Positions 1 to 6,750 of a stretch of 8,358 nt of DNA are shown piece by piece. Each line of letters opens with the position of its first letter. The first letter of the stretch is position 1. The position numbers and the translations under genes were made by a program. The notes under the pieces were generated by a model. It saw only the letters and a program-made list of their open reading frames with translations. It searched no databases and had not been told where the DNA came from. The stretch is from Deltaproteobacteria bacterium (lineage in GTDB: Bacteria; Desulfobacterota; Desulfobacteria; C00003060; C00003106): NCBI GenBank assembly GCA_019314005.1, contig JAFDAE010000084.1, forward strand, positions 1-8,358, in the 5' to 3' direction.

Positions 1-87
1 GGATAACGCCTTGCTTCCCATGTGTTGATTGTCGACTTCACCCTCCCTTTATGTCTCCTGGTCAATACTCCGATCCGGCGGGGGAAC
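1..87. other. short flank downstream of the MscS gene; possible start of a next minus-strand gene
   Basis: This 87-bp stretch follows the stop of the channel gene on the minus strand. I see no clear terminator: there is no stem followed by a T-run. On the minus strand there is a purine-rich AAGGGAGGG stretch. A possible GTG start lies at 41..39 and a possible ATG at 21..19, both open to the window edge. Neither has well-spaced ribosome binding sequence, and too few codons are visible to judge. Another minus-strand gene may therefore begin here, but this is only a possibility. Confidence 0.25.
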
Positions 88-1152
88 TTATTGGTTATCC
101 GGCAGTCCTTTTATGTACACGTCGTGCTTAGCATAGGGGATTTCTATGCCTGCTTCGTTGAACGCTTTGTAAACCATGGTATTAAGTGTGTCGAGCACGA
201 GCCCTCTGTATACGGGTTTGTCAATCCATGCGAGGAGATCAAACAGCAGCCCGGAATCTCCAAACTCGCGGAAACGAACACGCGGCTCGGGATGGTCGCA
301 GACATGGTCTACGCCCCTAACACAGGACATAAGAATTTCGCGCGCCTTGTCCACGTCGCTGCCGTAGGCCACGGCAACCTTGACCCGCACTCTCATTTTC
401 TGATGCGGCCCTCCGGTCTCATTGACAATCTTGGCATTCCCGATAACAGCGTTAGGCACGGTGACCTCCACGTCATCTCGTGTCAGAAGACGGGTGGAAC
501 GTATACCTATGTCCGTGACCACACCCCGTATTCCGTCATCAAGTATTATGAAATCCCCGATATGATACGGCGCATCGGCGAGGATGAATACGCCGGCGAA
601 GAGATTTGCCAGGGTATCCTTGGCCGCAAAACCAACCGCGATTCCTACAATACCTGCCGAGGCCACCCACGAGGTTACATTGATGTCCCAGGCTACAAAT
701 GCGAAGTAGATAGACCCCCCGAACACCATGACCTTCAGCACGATCTCAAACATTGGCAAGGTCTTGGGCTGAATCCAGGAGACCCGGTCCATCTGGCGGC
801 TAAGGACCTCCAGAAAAATGGTGCCTATCCGCATTGCCGCGCTTCCCCAGATAATCACAGCGAGAGACTTTAGGACACCAAGCGCTACAAAAGTTACCGA
901 GGGATTAAGCTTGAGATCTACTACTACCCAGGCAATTCCCGCCAGAACCAGGGAATACATAATAGGGTCGCGAAGGGCTTCCGCGAGTTGGTTATCCACC
1001 TGGGTCTTTGTTTTTCTGCTCAATGACAGGATAACCCGTGAAAAAAGAACCTTCGCAACAAGGGCCGCAACTACTGAACCCACCAGGATTATACCCACCC
1101 GTACAACAGGCATTTGAAAAAGATCGGAGATAATCTTGCTTATCTGTTCCAT
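88..1152 (-). CDS. MscS-family small-conductance mechanosensitive ion channel
   Basis: Predicted inner-membrane channel that opens under membrane tension and releases solutes during hypo-osmotic shock. At 354 residues it is longer than E. coli MscS (about 286), and the extra length is N-terminal membrane segments. Hydrophobic stretches lie near residues 17-40, 64-80, 88-115 and 135-155. They are followed by the Gly/Ala-rich pore helix at about 161-191, with GIVGIAVGFAAKDTLANLF typical of the family's pore-lining helix. The beta domain at about 199-245 holds the family pattern G-V-x-D-I-x-x-R-x-T, then DDVEVTVPN and a conserved Asn. The mixed C-terminal domain contains GIEIPY near residue 335. 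The ATG start has GGAGGA six bases upstream (1159-1164). The gene is transcribed divergently from the FKBP gene, apparently as its own unit at this end. The family is clear; gating and ion preference cannot be read from the sequence. Confidence 0.93.
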   Translation of the reverse strand: MEQISKIISDLFQMPVVRVGIILVGSVVAALVAKVLFSRVILSLSRKTKTQVDNQLAEALRDPIMYSLVLAGIAWVVVDLKLNPSVTFVALGVLKSLAVIIWGSAAMRIGTIFLEVLSRQMDRVSWIQPKTLPMFEIVLKVMVFGGSIYFAFVAWDINVTSWVASAGIVGIAVGFAAKDTLANLFAGVFILADAPYHIGDFIILDDGIRGVVTDIGIRSTRLLTRDDVEVTVPNAVIGNAKIVNETGGPHQKMRVRVKVAVAYGSDVDKAREILMSCVRGVDHVCDHPEPRVRFREFGDSGLLFDLLAWIDKPVYRGLVLDTLNTMVYKAFNEAGIEIPYAKHDVYIKGLPDNQ

Positions 1153-1204
1153 TATTCTTCCTCCGAAATCGGGAAAATTGGTAAAATTGAGATCATCGTC
1201 GACA

Positions 1205-1234
1205 ATTAAAGCAATAGGTCTGTCATTTTGTCAA
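1205..1234 (-). promoter_or_regulatory. predicted sigma-70-type promoter for the MscS gene
   Basis: Read on the minus strand, a perfect -35 hexamer TTGACA (1234..1229) is followed after 18 bp by TTTAAT (1210..1205), which matches the -10 consensus at five of six positions. Transcription would start roughly 45 bases before the ATG at 1152, leaving a short leader that carries the GGAGGA site. The match is by eye, but position and quality are good. Confidence 0.6.
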
Positions 1235-1242
1235 ATCATTTC

Positions 1243-1277
1243 TTATAGGATCAGAATTCTCGAATAGCCTCCTATAA
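1243..1277. repeat. inverted repeat upstream of the MscS promoter
   Basis: The 8-base arms TTATAGGA (1243-1250) and TCCTATAA (1270-1277) are perfect inverted copies separated by 19 bp. The spacer contains the palindrome AGAATTCT (1253-1260). The element lies just upstream of the predicted -35 box of the channel gene, a suitable place for a regulator binding site, but it could be chance in AT-rich intergenic DNA. No regulator is identified. Confidence 0.35.
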
Positions 1278-1308
1278 AATCTTGCTTTATTTTCACATTG
1301 ATGCAAAG

Positions 1309-1383
1309 TTAAACCTAAGTTGAGCGATTTTTGAGGAAGAGATTGGTGCAGATCGAGTCAAAAAATCGTTCAATTTAGGTTAA
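1309..1383 (+). repeat. long imperfect inverted repeat / potential 21-bp RNA hairpin before the FKBP gene
   Basis: Bases 1312-1332 can pair without a gap to 1361-1381: 19 Watson-Crick pairs plus two G-U pairs (1319 with 1374, 1324 with 1369). After a one-base bulge (A1360), G1333-C1359 and A1334-T1358 continue the stem around a 23-base loop (1335-1357). The outer ends are both TTAA (1309-1312 and 1380-1383). The element ends 28 bases before the FKBP start codon. It could be a leader-RNA hairpin, an operator overlapping the promoter, or a small MITE-like repeat. No T-run follows the stem, so a standard intrinsic terminator is unlikely. Confidence 0.75.
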
Positions 1384-1386
1384 AAT
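1381..1386 (+). promoter_or_regulatory. possible -10 element for the FKBP gene
   Basis: TAAAAT matches the sigma-70 -10 consensus at five of six positions and would place the transcript start near 1393, shortly before the ribosome binding site at 1401-1404. The -35 region at the right distance (about 1357-1363) is poor, matching only about three of six positions. If real, the right arm of the long inverted repeat would sit between and over the promoter elements. Low confidence without a mapped start site. Confidence 0.3.
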
Positions 1387-1411
1387 ATCATTTAGTTAAA
1401 GGAGACTAAAT

Positions 1412-1840
1412 ATGAGTCAGGCAAAGAATGGGGATGAGGTGAAAATTCGCTACACAGGGAAACTGCACGACGGCACAGTATTTGATTCTTCACAAGACCG
1501 CCCGCCACTTGAGTTTAAAATCGGAGGCGGAAGTGTTATCCCAGGTTTTGAACAAAGTGTTGTCGGAATGGAAACCGGGGACACAAAAACCATTACAATC
1601 CCGCCGGAAGAAGCATACGGACCGCGGCGTGAAGAATTAGTGGTGAATGTAAAGAGTGCCGATTTCCCCGAACACATTACACCTTCTGTGGGACAGCGAC
1701 TTCAAATCAGCCAACCGGACGGCAATGTTGCTAACGTAATGATTGCTGATATAAAGGAAGATATGGTAACGCTCGATGCAAATCACCCATTAGCCGGGCA
1801 AACATTGACTTTCGATATCGAACTGGTTGCAATCGCATAA
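1412..1840 (+). CDS. FKBP-type peptidyl-prolyl cis-trans isomerase, SlyD/FkpB-like
   Basis: Cytosolic prolyl isomerase and probable folding chaperone. The 142-residue protein has no signal peptide. FKBP motifs appear in order: VKIRYTGKLHDGTVFDSS (10-27), the segment IGGGSVIPGFEQSVVGM (37-53), and PPEEAYG (64-70). An insert-in-flap-like region at about 71-122 is followed by LDANHPLAGQTLTFDIELV (121-139), the characteristic SlyD/FkpB ending. The His/Cys-rich metal-binding tail of E. coli SlyD is absent, so nickel delivery is not implied. GGAG at 1401-1404 lies seven bases before the ATG. It is the first gene of the plus-strand group, followed after 75 bp by a second, unrelated isomerase that is exported. 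The long inverted repeat ends 28 bases upstream and may control it. Confidence 0.94.
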   Translation: MSQAKNGDEVKIRYTGKLHDGTVFDSSQDRPPLEFKIGGGSVIPGFEQSVVGMETGDTKTITIPPEEAYGPRREELVVNVKSADFPEHITPSVGQRLQISQPDGNVANVMIADIKEDMVTLDANHPLAGQTLTFDIELVAIA

Positions 1841-1876
1841 CCGCAGCATCCTTACCACAGGACGTCGTTCCTGCGG
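1841..1876 (+). repeat. small intergenic hairpin after the FKBP gene
   Basis: CCGCAG (1841-1846) begins directly after the stop codon and is the inverted copy of CTGCGG (1871-1876). An alternative inner stem CAGGA/TCCTG (1858-1862/1869-1873) competes with it. There is no T-run afterwards, so it does not look like an efficient intrinsic terminator. It might instead mark an RNA processing or stabilising structure between co-transcribed genes. Confidence 0.3.
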
Positions 1877-1915
1877 CAATGTTACGTTTCAGATCTCAAA
1901 CAAGGAGAAATGTAA

Positions 1916-2911
1916 ATGCAGTCAAAATATGTAAGATATTTTTGTGTGTTGGTAACGGCGTTAGCTTTGGTATCGTTTGCTTCACAAACCCCGGCAGCAC
2001 AAAAGCAGCCTTCAAAGGATGCAGTTGCGGTGGTGAACGGATCGGTAATCAGCCGGGCGGAATTTGACGCGGAGATTGGCCGTGTACAACAGCGATTTTC
2101 CAGCATGGGACAACCACTGTCCAGTACCCGGTTGTCAGAAATCAAAAATGAAATCCTTGAAAACTTTATAGGCCGTGAGCTGCTCTATCGGGCGAGCCAA
2201 GAGAACGGAATCAAGGCTGACGAAGCGGCAGTCAATGAACAATTGACAGAGCTGAAAAAACGATTTCCCAGTGAGGTGGAATTTAAAAAGGCCTTGGGTG
2301 AGATGAATTTATCTGAAGCTATGATGAAATCGCAGCTTGAACGGAATGTAGCCATTAAAGAATTTATTGAGAAGCAATTTGTTCAGAAGATTACGATTTC
2401 CGACAAGGAAAGCAAGGCCCACTATAAAAGTAACCCGGATTTGTTCAAACAACCCGAACAGGTTCAGGCCAGCCATATATTGATCAAAATCGATCCCCAG
2501 GCGGATGAATCTCAAAAAGCCGAAGCACGCAAAAAGATTGAACAGATCCAGAAGAGACTGCAAAAAGGTGAAGATTTTGCGGCGCTTGCCAAAGAATTTT
2601 CCCAATGTCCCAGCAATGCCAAGGGCGGCGACTTAGGCTACTTTGGGCGGGGACAAATGGTGCCGCCTTTTGAAAAGACCGCTTTTGCTTTAAAACCGGG
2701 TACGGTCAGTGATATCGTCGAGACTCAGTTTGGATACCACCTAATTAAGGTCACCGACAAAAAAGTTGCAACTACAATTCCTTACAAAGACGTCAAAGAA
2801 AAACTTGACCAACATCTAAAGCAGGAAAAAATACAGAAAGAAGTAACTTTATACGTTGAGAAGCTGAAAGAAAAGGCAAAAGTGGAGAGATTCCCGACGG
2901 ACAACCCCTGA
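1916..2911 (+). CDS. exported parvulin-type peptidyl-prolyl isomerase (SurA/PrsA-like)
   Basis: Predicted periplasmic folding factor with prolyl isomerase activity, probably acting on secreted or outer-membrane proteins. The 331-residue protein begins with a signal peptide: basic residues at 4 and 7, a hydrophobic core at about 8-22, and likely cleavage near TPAA (25-28). A lone Cys10 is not in a lipobox, so this is not obviously a lipoprotein. A SurA-N-like helical region follows (about 36-160), starting AVVNGSVISRAEFDAEI. The rotamase domain spans about 182-283, with VQASHILIK, a charged helix, FAALAKEFSQCPSNAKGGDLG and the FGYHLIKV ending. A Lys-rich tail closes the protein. Only one parvulin domain is present, against two in E. 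coli SurA. GGAG at 1904-1907 lies eight bases before the ATG. Family certain; client proteins unknown. Confidence 0.93.
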   Translation: MQSKYVRYFCVLVTALALVSFASQTPAAQKQPSKDAVAVVNGSVISRAEFDAEIGRVQQRFSSMGQPLSSTRLSEIKNEILENFIGRELLYRASQENGIKADEAAVNEQLTELKKRFPSEVEFKKALGEMNLSEAMMKSQLERNVAIKEFIEKQFVQKITISDKESKAHYKSNPDLFKQPEQVQASHILIKIDPQADESQKAEARKKIEQIQKRLQKGEDFAALAKEFSQCPSNAKGGDLGYFGRGQMVPPFEKTAFALKPGTVSDIVETQFGYHLIKVTDKKVATTIPYKDVKEKLDQHLKQEKIQKEVTLYVEKLKEKAKVERFPTDNP

Positions 2912-2937
2912 TAACTGACACCTCATACGTCGCTCTA

Positions 2938-2961
2938 CCTGACCCCCATTTTTTCGTCAGG
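2938..2961 (+). repeat. short inverted repeat between parvulin and S1 genes
   Basis: CCTGAC (2938-2943) and GTCAGG (2956-2961) form a 6-bp stem whose 12-base loop contains six T residues. The T-run is inside the loop rather than after the stem, so it does not fit an intrinsic terminator for either strand well. It may attenuate or be incidental. Confidence 0.3.
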
Positions 2962-3001
2962 CAAGGAAGGCAAGAAATTTAACCGGAAGAATACATTACT
3001 C

Positions 3002-4240
3002 ATGTCAGATAATTCCACAGATAACACGAATGGAAATGAAGAAAGCTTTGCCGACCTCTTTGAATCTTATAGCGCCGGTATGAACGAGGATATTCAGGTC
3101 GGGGATAAGGTTAGTGGAAAAATTATTTCGATTGGGAGGGATACCGTTTTTGTTGATACAGGAACAAAAATTGACGGCATCGTAGATAAGGCAGAACTTC
3201 TTGATGACGACCGGAATTTACCTTGCAAGGAAGGCGATATCCTCGAATTATATGTAGTGTCATTGAAAGAAAATGAAATCAGGCTTTCCAGGGCATTTTC
3301 CGGCATCGGCGGCCTTAATCTCTTAAGGGAAGCCTTTGAAAAGGGAGTCCCTGTGGAGGGTAAGGTGAAGGAAGAGTGCAAGGGTGGCTTCCGAGTCGAA
3401 GTTATGCAAAGAAGAACTTTTTGCCCGATCAGCCAAATGGATTTGAAATTTATTGAAAACGCCGCTGATTATGTGGGAGAAACATACGAGTTCTTGATTA
3501 CAGAGTTCGAGGAGAACGGCAGAAACATTGTAATTTCAAGACGTGCACTTCTCAGCAGGAAACTGGAAAAAGCAAGGAAGAAGTTTTATGAAGGCTTAAC
3601 GATCGGGACGGTTCTGGAAGGGAAAATTACAAGGTTAATGCCTTATGGCGTCTTCGTGGAACTTGTTCCCGGGGTCGAGGGTATGGTCCACGTGTCGGAA
3701 CTCAGTTGGTCAAGGGTGCAAGACCCTCAAGAGGTCGTAAGGGTGGAAGATTCAATCAAGGTCAAAGTGCTTGGGGTTGAACGGGATGACAAAAGGTCTG
3801 ATCAGATGAAGATCTCTCTTTCTGTTAAACAGGTCACAGGAGATCCATGGGACAACGTTGAGGAAAAATTCCATGCTGGTGACAAGATCAGGGGCAAGGT
3901 GACAAGATGTGTAACGTTCGGCGCTTTTGTGGAAATAGCGCCGGGGATCGATGGCTTGGTCCATATTAGTGAAATGAGCTATGGGAAGAGAGTCTTGAGG
4001 CCTGAAGAAGTCGTAAAGGATGGCGAGACCGTTTCCGTCATGGTAAAGGAAATTAATGCTGCGAAAAGGAGGATATCTTTAAGCATAAAGGATGCTGAAG
4101 GAGATTCCTGGATCGATGTACACGAAAAATATAAGGCAGAGCAGTCAACAGAAGGGACCTTAGAAAAGAAGGCCCCGGAAAAGCCTGTGAGTTCTCTGGG
4201 AGAGAAGCTGCAAGAAGCTCTTAAATCTAAAAAAGACTAA
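3002..4240 (+). CDS. four-repeat S1 RNA-binding protein (ribosomal protein S1-like)
   Basis: Predicted RNA-binding protein of 412 residues with four S1 (OB-fold) repeats at about 35-97, 115-184, 202-277 and 293-365. Repeats 3 and 4 are canonical: [20 protein letters not shown] with GMVHVSEL, and [20 protein letters not shown] with GLVHISEM. Repeats 1 and 2 are more diverged; repeat 2 lacks the usual V-H-S segment and has FCPISQM instead. The N-terminus is acidic and Asn/Ser-rich, and the C-terminal tail is Lys-rich. True ribosomal S1 in most Gram-negative bacteria has six repeats, so this is more likely an S1 paralogue involved in mRNA binding or translation than rpsA itself. The start has only a weak GGAAGA site (2985-2990), eleven bases away. 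The stop codon lies 9 bp from the stop of the convergent CvfB-like gene. Confidence 0.88.
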   Translation: MSDNSTDNTNGNEESFADLFESYSAGMNEDIQVGDKVSGKIISIGRDTVFVDTGTKIDGIVDKAELLDDDRNLPCKEGDILELYVVSLKENEIRLSRAFSGIGGLNLLREAFEKGVPVEGKVKEECKGGFRVEVMQRRTFCPISQMDLKFIENAADYVGETYEFLITEFEENGRNIVISRRALLSRKLEKARKKFYEGLTIGTVLEGKITRLMPYGVFVELVPGVEGMVHVSELSWSRVQDPQEVVRVEDSIKVKVLGVERDDKRSDQMKISLSVKQVTGDPWDNVEEKFHAGDKIRGKVTRCVTFGAFVEIAPGIDGLVHISEMSYGKRVLRPEEVVKDGETVSVMVKEINAAKRRISLSIKDAEGDSWIDVHEKYKAEQSTEGTLEKKAPEKPVSSLGEKLQEALKSKKD

Positions 4241-4249
4241 GCTACACCT

Positions 4250-5107
4250 CTACTTGTCTCGGCCCGACCCCATGTTCGCAGCAAGTTTGATACCATTGGT
4301 GTCGATGGTGATAAGCCTTTTTTTGTAGAGTGCGCCTATTGCCTTTTTGAATGTTTTTTTACTTACCCCAAACAGGGAGTAGATATCTTCCGGCGGGCTT
4401 TTATCAGTAACCGCAATCCTGCCGCCAAGGTCTTTTATTCTTTTAAGAATGCTCTGGGAAATATCACCAACTCTTTGATAGCCTGATGATTGCAGGCTCA
4501 AGTCAATTTTGAAGTCTTCGCGTATTTTTTTTATGTAGCCTTTTAGCTGCTGGCCTATGTGAAGCTTCTGAAACACTTCGTTTTTATAGACCATACCCCA
4601 ATGAGAATTGTTAACAACCGCTTTATAACCCAAATCTGTTTTGTCACATATAAAAAGATCTACCTCTTCGCCCTCATCATAGTCCGGTGGCTGCAGACTA
4701 AGAAATTTATCCAGCTTTGAAGACGCTGTGATGCGGTTGGTTTTTTCATCAAGAAAGACAAATACAACATATGATTTGCCTTCCTCCATTTTGGCGTGCT
4801 GCTCTCCCTTTGGTACAAGCAGCTCTTTTTGCAGCCCCCAGTCCAGGTAAGCGCCCGACGATGAGTTTGCCACCACCCGCAATTTGGCAAACTGACCGAC
4901 TGTTGCATAGGGTTTTTGGGTGGTTGCCCGCAGACGCTCTTCCTTGTCTACATAAACAAAAACCTCAACCTCATCTCCTGGCCGGCAATTCTTAGGAACA
5001 TCCCTTTTTGCCAGGAGAATATTCCCAGACTCGCCACCATCAAGTTGGGCGCCATAGTCCAGGATTCTTTTTATCGTAAGTTTATTTATCCTGCCGATCT
5101 CTGCCAT
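4250..5107 (-). CDS. cvfB: CvfB/YitL-like S1-domain RNA-binding protein with winged-helix C-terminus
   Basis: Predicted RNA-binding regulator of 285 residues, close to the usual CvfB/YitL length (about 300). The N-terminal region (5-62) is a diverged S1-like fold starting IGRINKLTIKRILDYGAQLD. A second repeat lies at about 70-133 (VGQFAKLRVV, GAYLDWGLQKELLVP) and a third at about 145-205 (GYKAVVNNSHWGMVYKNEVF, LKGYIKKIREDFKIDLSLQ). Residues 215-275 form the winged-helix end, including DIYSLFGVSKKTFKKAIGAL. In Staphylococcus, CvfB affects virulence gene expression; its role here is inferred only as RNA-linked regulation. The frame is open to 5269, but I chose the ATG at 5107 because family similarity begins there and the extension would overlap the upstream gene heavily. 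It overlaps the spermidine-synthase-like gene by 22 bp and ends the minus-strand operon. The ribosome site is weak (AAGAG, six bases away), fitting translational coupling. Confidence 0.87.
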   Translation of the reverse strand: MAEIGRINKLTIKRILDYGAQLDGGESGNILLAKRDVPKNCRPGDEVEVFVYVDKEERLRATTQKPYATVGQFAKLRVVANSSSGAYLDWGLQKELLVPKGEQHAKMEEGKSYVVFVFLDEKTNRITASSKLDKFLSLQPPDYDEGEEVDLFICDKTDLGYKAVVNNSHWGMVYKNEVFQKLHIGQQLKGYIKKIREDFKIDLSLQSSGYQRVGDISQSILKRIKDLGGRIAVTDKSPPEDIYSLFGVSKKTFKKAIGALYKKRLITIDTNGIKLAANMGSGRDK

Positions 5108-5850
5108 TTTTTTCTCTTTCCCTTCGACTCGTTCTTGAGCGACAGGCGTGGCTCGCCGCCACCGGGGGGCAGGATAATCTTGTCCTCCGAAGCGACCCAT
5201 ACAAAATGTGACTGCGATTTTGTCCCCTTGTAGGCGGGAACCCGGAAACGGCGTACATGGAAGTTGCAACTCATCAAGAGCTGCTCGAAACTCTTACTGG
5301 GCTTAGCCGACCACACAGCCAGACACCCCTGTTCGCGCAGCGCGCGGCGACAGGCCATAATTCCTTCATAACCGTACAGACGGCGGTTCCCTGAATCGGT
5401 CATCGCGTTAGGGCCATTATCGACATCCAGCAGGATCGCGTCGAATCTGCTCTTGGAACGTGAGATAAGCTCGACGATATCGTCCGTCTTGAGGTCAACT
5501 CGTTCGTCCTCCAGCGGCTGGCCGTTGAGTTCCCCGAGGAACTCGCGATTCCATTCGACTACAGCACCCAACAGTTCACCCACCACCACTTGGGCGTGGG
5601 GGCTGAGCATATCGAGAGCCTGGCGTAAGGTATAGCCCATCCCCAAGCCGCCGATGAGTATACTGGGCGCCTTGCGACCAGCCAGATGCGCACAACCCAG
5701 CCGCGCCAGCTCCAGTTCAGACTCATGTCGGCGACTGTGCATCAAATCCTCACCATTGATCATGATCGAAAAATCACGGTCATGCTGATAAAGCACCATC
5801 TCGCCTCTGTCCGGGGTCCGGGCTGTAGCTATTTTTACTCTCGGTTTCAT
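5086..5850 (-). CDS. spermidine-synthase-like protein (SAM-binding Rossmann fold)
   Basis: The 254-residue protein resembles the spermine/spermidine synthase superfamily. It has a short N-terminal beta region (MKPRVKIATARTPDRGEMVL) with SRRHESELELARLG, then the glycine-rich nucleotide-binding turn ILIGGLGMGYTLRQAL (64-79). The acidic strand end VVVGELLGAVVEWN (88-101) and DAILLDVDNGP (137-147) follow. True aminopropyltransferases carry GGGDGG and an Asp in D-S-T/S-D-P; here these become GGLGMG and DVDNGP, so polyamine synthesis is doubtful. Some annotated 'spermidine synthases' of this type have unknown substrates. The basic C-terminal tail (KGKRKKWQR) is encoded where the next gene begins. 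It starts 9 bp after the methyltransferase stop with no clear Shine-Dalgarno sequence, so it is probably translated by coupling. Superfamily fairly sure; reaction unknown. Confidence 0.82.
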   Translation of the reverse strand: MKPRVKIATARTPDRGEMVLYQHDRDFSIMINGEDLMHSRRHESELELARLGCAHLAGRKAPSILIGGLGMGYTLRQALDMLSPHAQVVVGELLGAVVEWNREFLGELNGQPLEDERVDLKTDDIVELISRSKSRFDAILLDVDNGPNAMTDSGNRRLYGYEGIMACRRALREQGCLAVWSAKPSKSFEQLLMSCNFHVRRFRVPAYKGTKSQSHFVWVASEDKIILPPGGGEPRLSLKNESKGKRKKWQRSAG

Positions 5851-5859
5851 GGTGGCATT

Positions 5860-6750
5860 CTATCTATATTTTTTCTTGTAAAAACGTCGGTAAAGTTTGC
5901 CGATTTTTCTCCTCAGTATGTTACGGTCACCGACCACTTTTCTCGCCCATTTCGGCAGTTGCTGGACTTTGGATTCTTCGTAGGCAATCCCCTGCCATGG
6001 TATGATGCCACATCCGCGAATGAAAACCGTGCCGTCAAAGCCACAGAAAATGTGGGTGACCATTGAATCATCCGTCATCATTTTTTCTGCCGAGTTATCT
6101 TTTATTCCGAACAGGTCAAAGAACTTGGCGTGCACAAAAACAGCGTTGGCATGTGTGGTGCACACAAGCTCATACCCTTTTGATTTTCCCAACTGAGTGA
6201 TTGACAACAGACTGCTACCCTGGCTCAGACGCGGGTCCGGCGGTTGGACAAACTCGACTGTCTTGGGAATGGTCGGGTTGAATTCTATCAGAACCACTTT
6301 TGGCTTATAATTCTGCACGGTCTCCCATACATGATAGTCATTGCCGTCAATATCTATTGAAAGCAGATCAAAGTCTTTGGGGATTGCCGTGTCTTTGAGA
6401 ATGGAATCCAGTCCGGTTTCTCTTTCAAAACCCACAAAGGTATTTATGGGAACAACCTTGTCGTTGCCGGTAAATGTTTTCAACAGATCTTTATATCTCT
6501 TGGGATTGCCTTCTATCAATACCGCGGAATACCCTTTTTCACTGATAAGGTGAAACGTGTTGCTGCAAATTTTTCCATCCCAACTTCCAAATTCCACACA
6601 CCATTTATCGTTGACTCCCACGACTTCCAGCACTTTTTCGATGATGCCGTCTTCGCCAAACTGCGAGGTGTTGTTCCGGGCATATTTGGCCAACCACAGG
6701 TCGTGTCTTTTCATTGTTCCGGTGTCATATGTCCTATTATTCTGGTCCAT
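5860..6750 (-). CDS. FkbM-like SAM-dependent methyltransferase
   Basis: Predicted cytosolic methyltransferase of 296 residues. Class I methyltransferase features are visible: DKWCVEFGSWDGKICSNT (48-65) is the SAM-binding strand and glycine loop, AVLIEGNPKRYKDL (76-89) carries the acidic residue at the end of the next strand, and DLLSIDIDGNDYHVWE (128-143) is the family's D-x-D-G-N block. VVLIEFNP (152-159) follows. The tail is strongly basic (RRKIGKLYRRFYKKKYR). FkbM relatives methylate sugars, polyketides or unknown small molecules; the substrate here is not evident. I chose the ATG at 6750 rather than an upstream start at 6792 because GAGGA (6762..6758) lies seven bases before it. This gives a 14-bp overlap with the preceding S4 gene. 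Its presence among RNA-binding genes is unusual. Confidence 0.83.
   Translation of the reverse strand: MDQNNRTYDTGTMKRHDLWLAKYARNNTSQFGEDGIIEKVLEVVGVNDKWCVEFGSWDGKICSNTFHLISEKGYSAVLIEGNPKRYKDLLKTFTGNDKVVPINTFVGFERETGLDSILKDTAIPKDFDLLSIDIDGNDYHVWETVQNYKPKVVLIEFNPTIPKTVEFVQPPDPRLSQGSSLLSITQLGKSKGYELVCTTHANAVFVHAKFFDLFGIKDNSAEKMMTDDSMVTHIFCGFDGTVFIRGCGIIPWQGIAYEESKVQQLPKWARKVVGDRNILRRKIGKLYRRFYKKKYR

Noticed and set aside
22..873. Long plus-strand open frame of 283 codons
   Set aside because: It lies antisense inside the MscS gene, has no recognisable domain, and its composition fits a shadow of the real minus-strand frame.
1841..1876. Intrinsic terminator after the FKBP gene
   Set aside because: No T-run follows the GC-rich hairpin and the next gene starts 40 bp later on the same strand.
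2938..2961. Intrinsic terminator after the parvulin gene
   Set aside because: The stem is only 6 bp and the T residues are in the loop, not after the stem.
5108..5269. N-terminal extension of the CvfB-like protein up to 5269
   Set aside because: The extra 54 residues lack family similarity and would lie entirely within the spermidine-synthase-like gene; the ATG at 5107 matches the expected family start.
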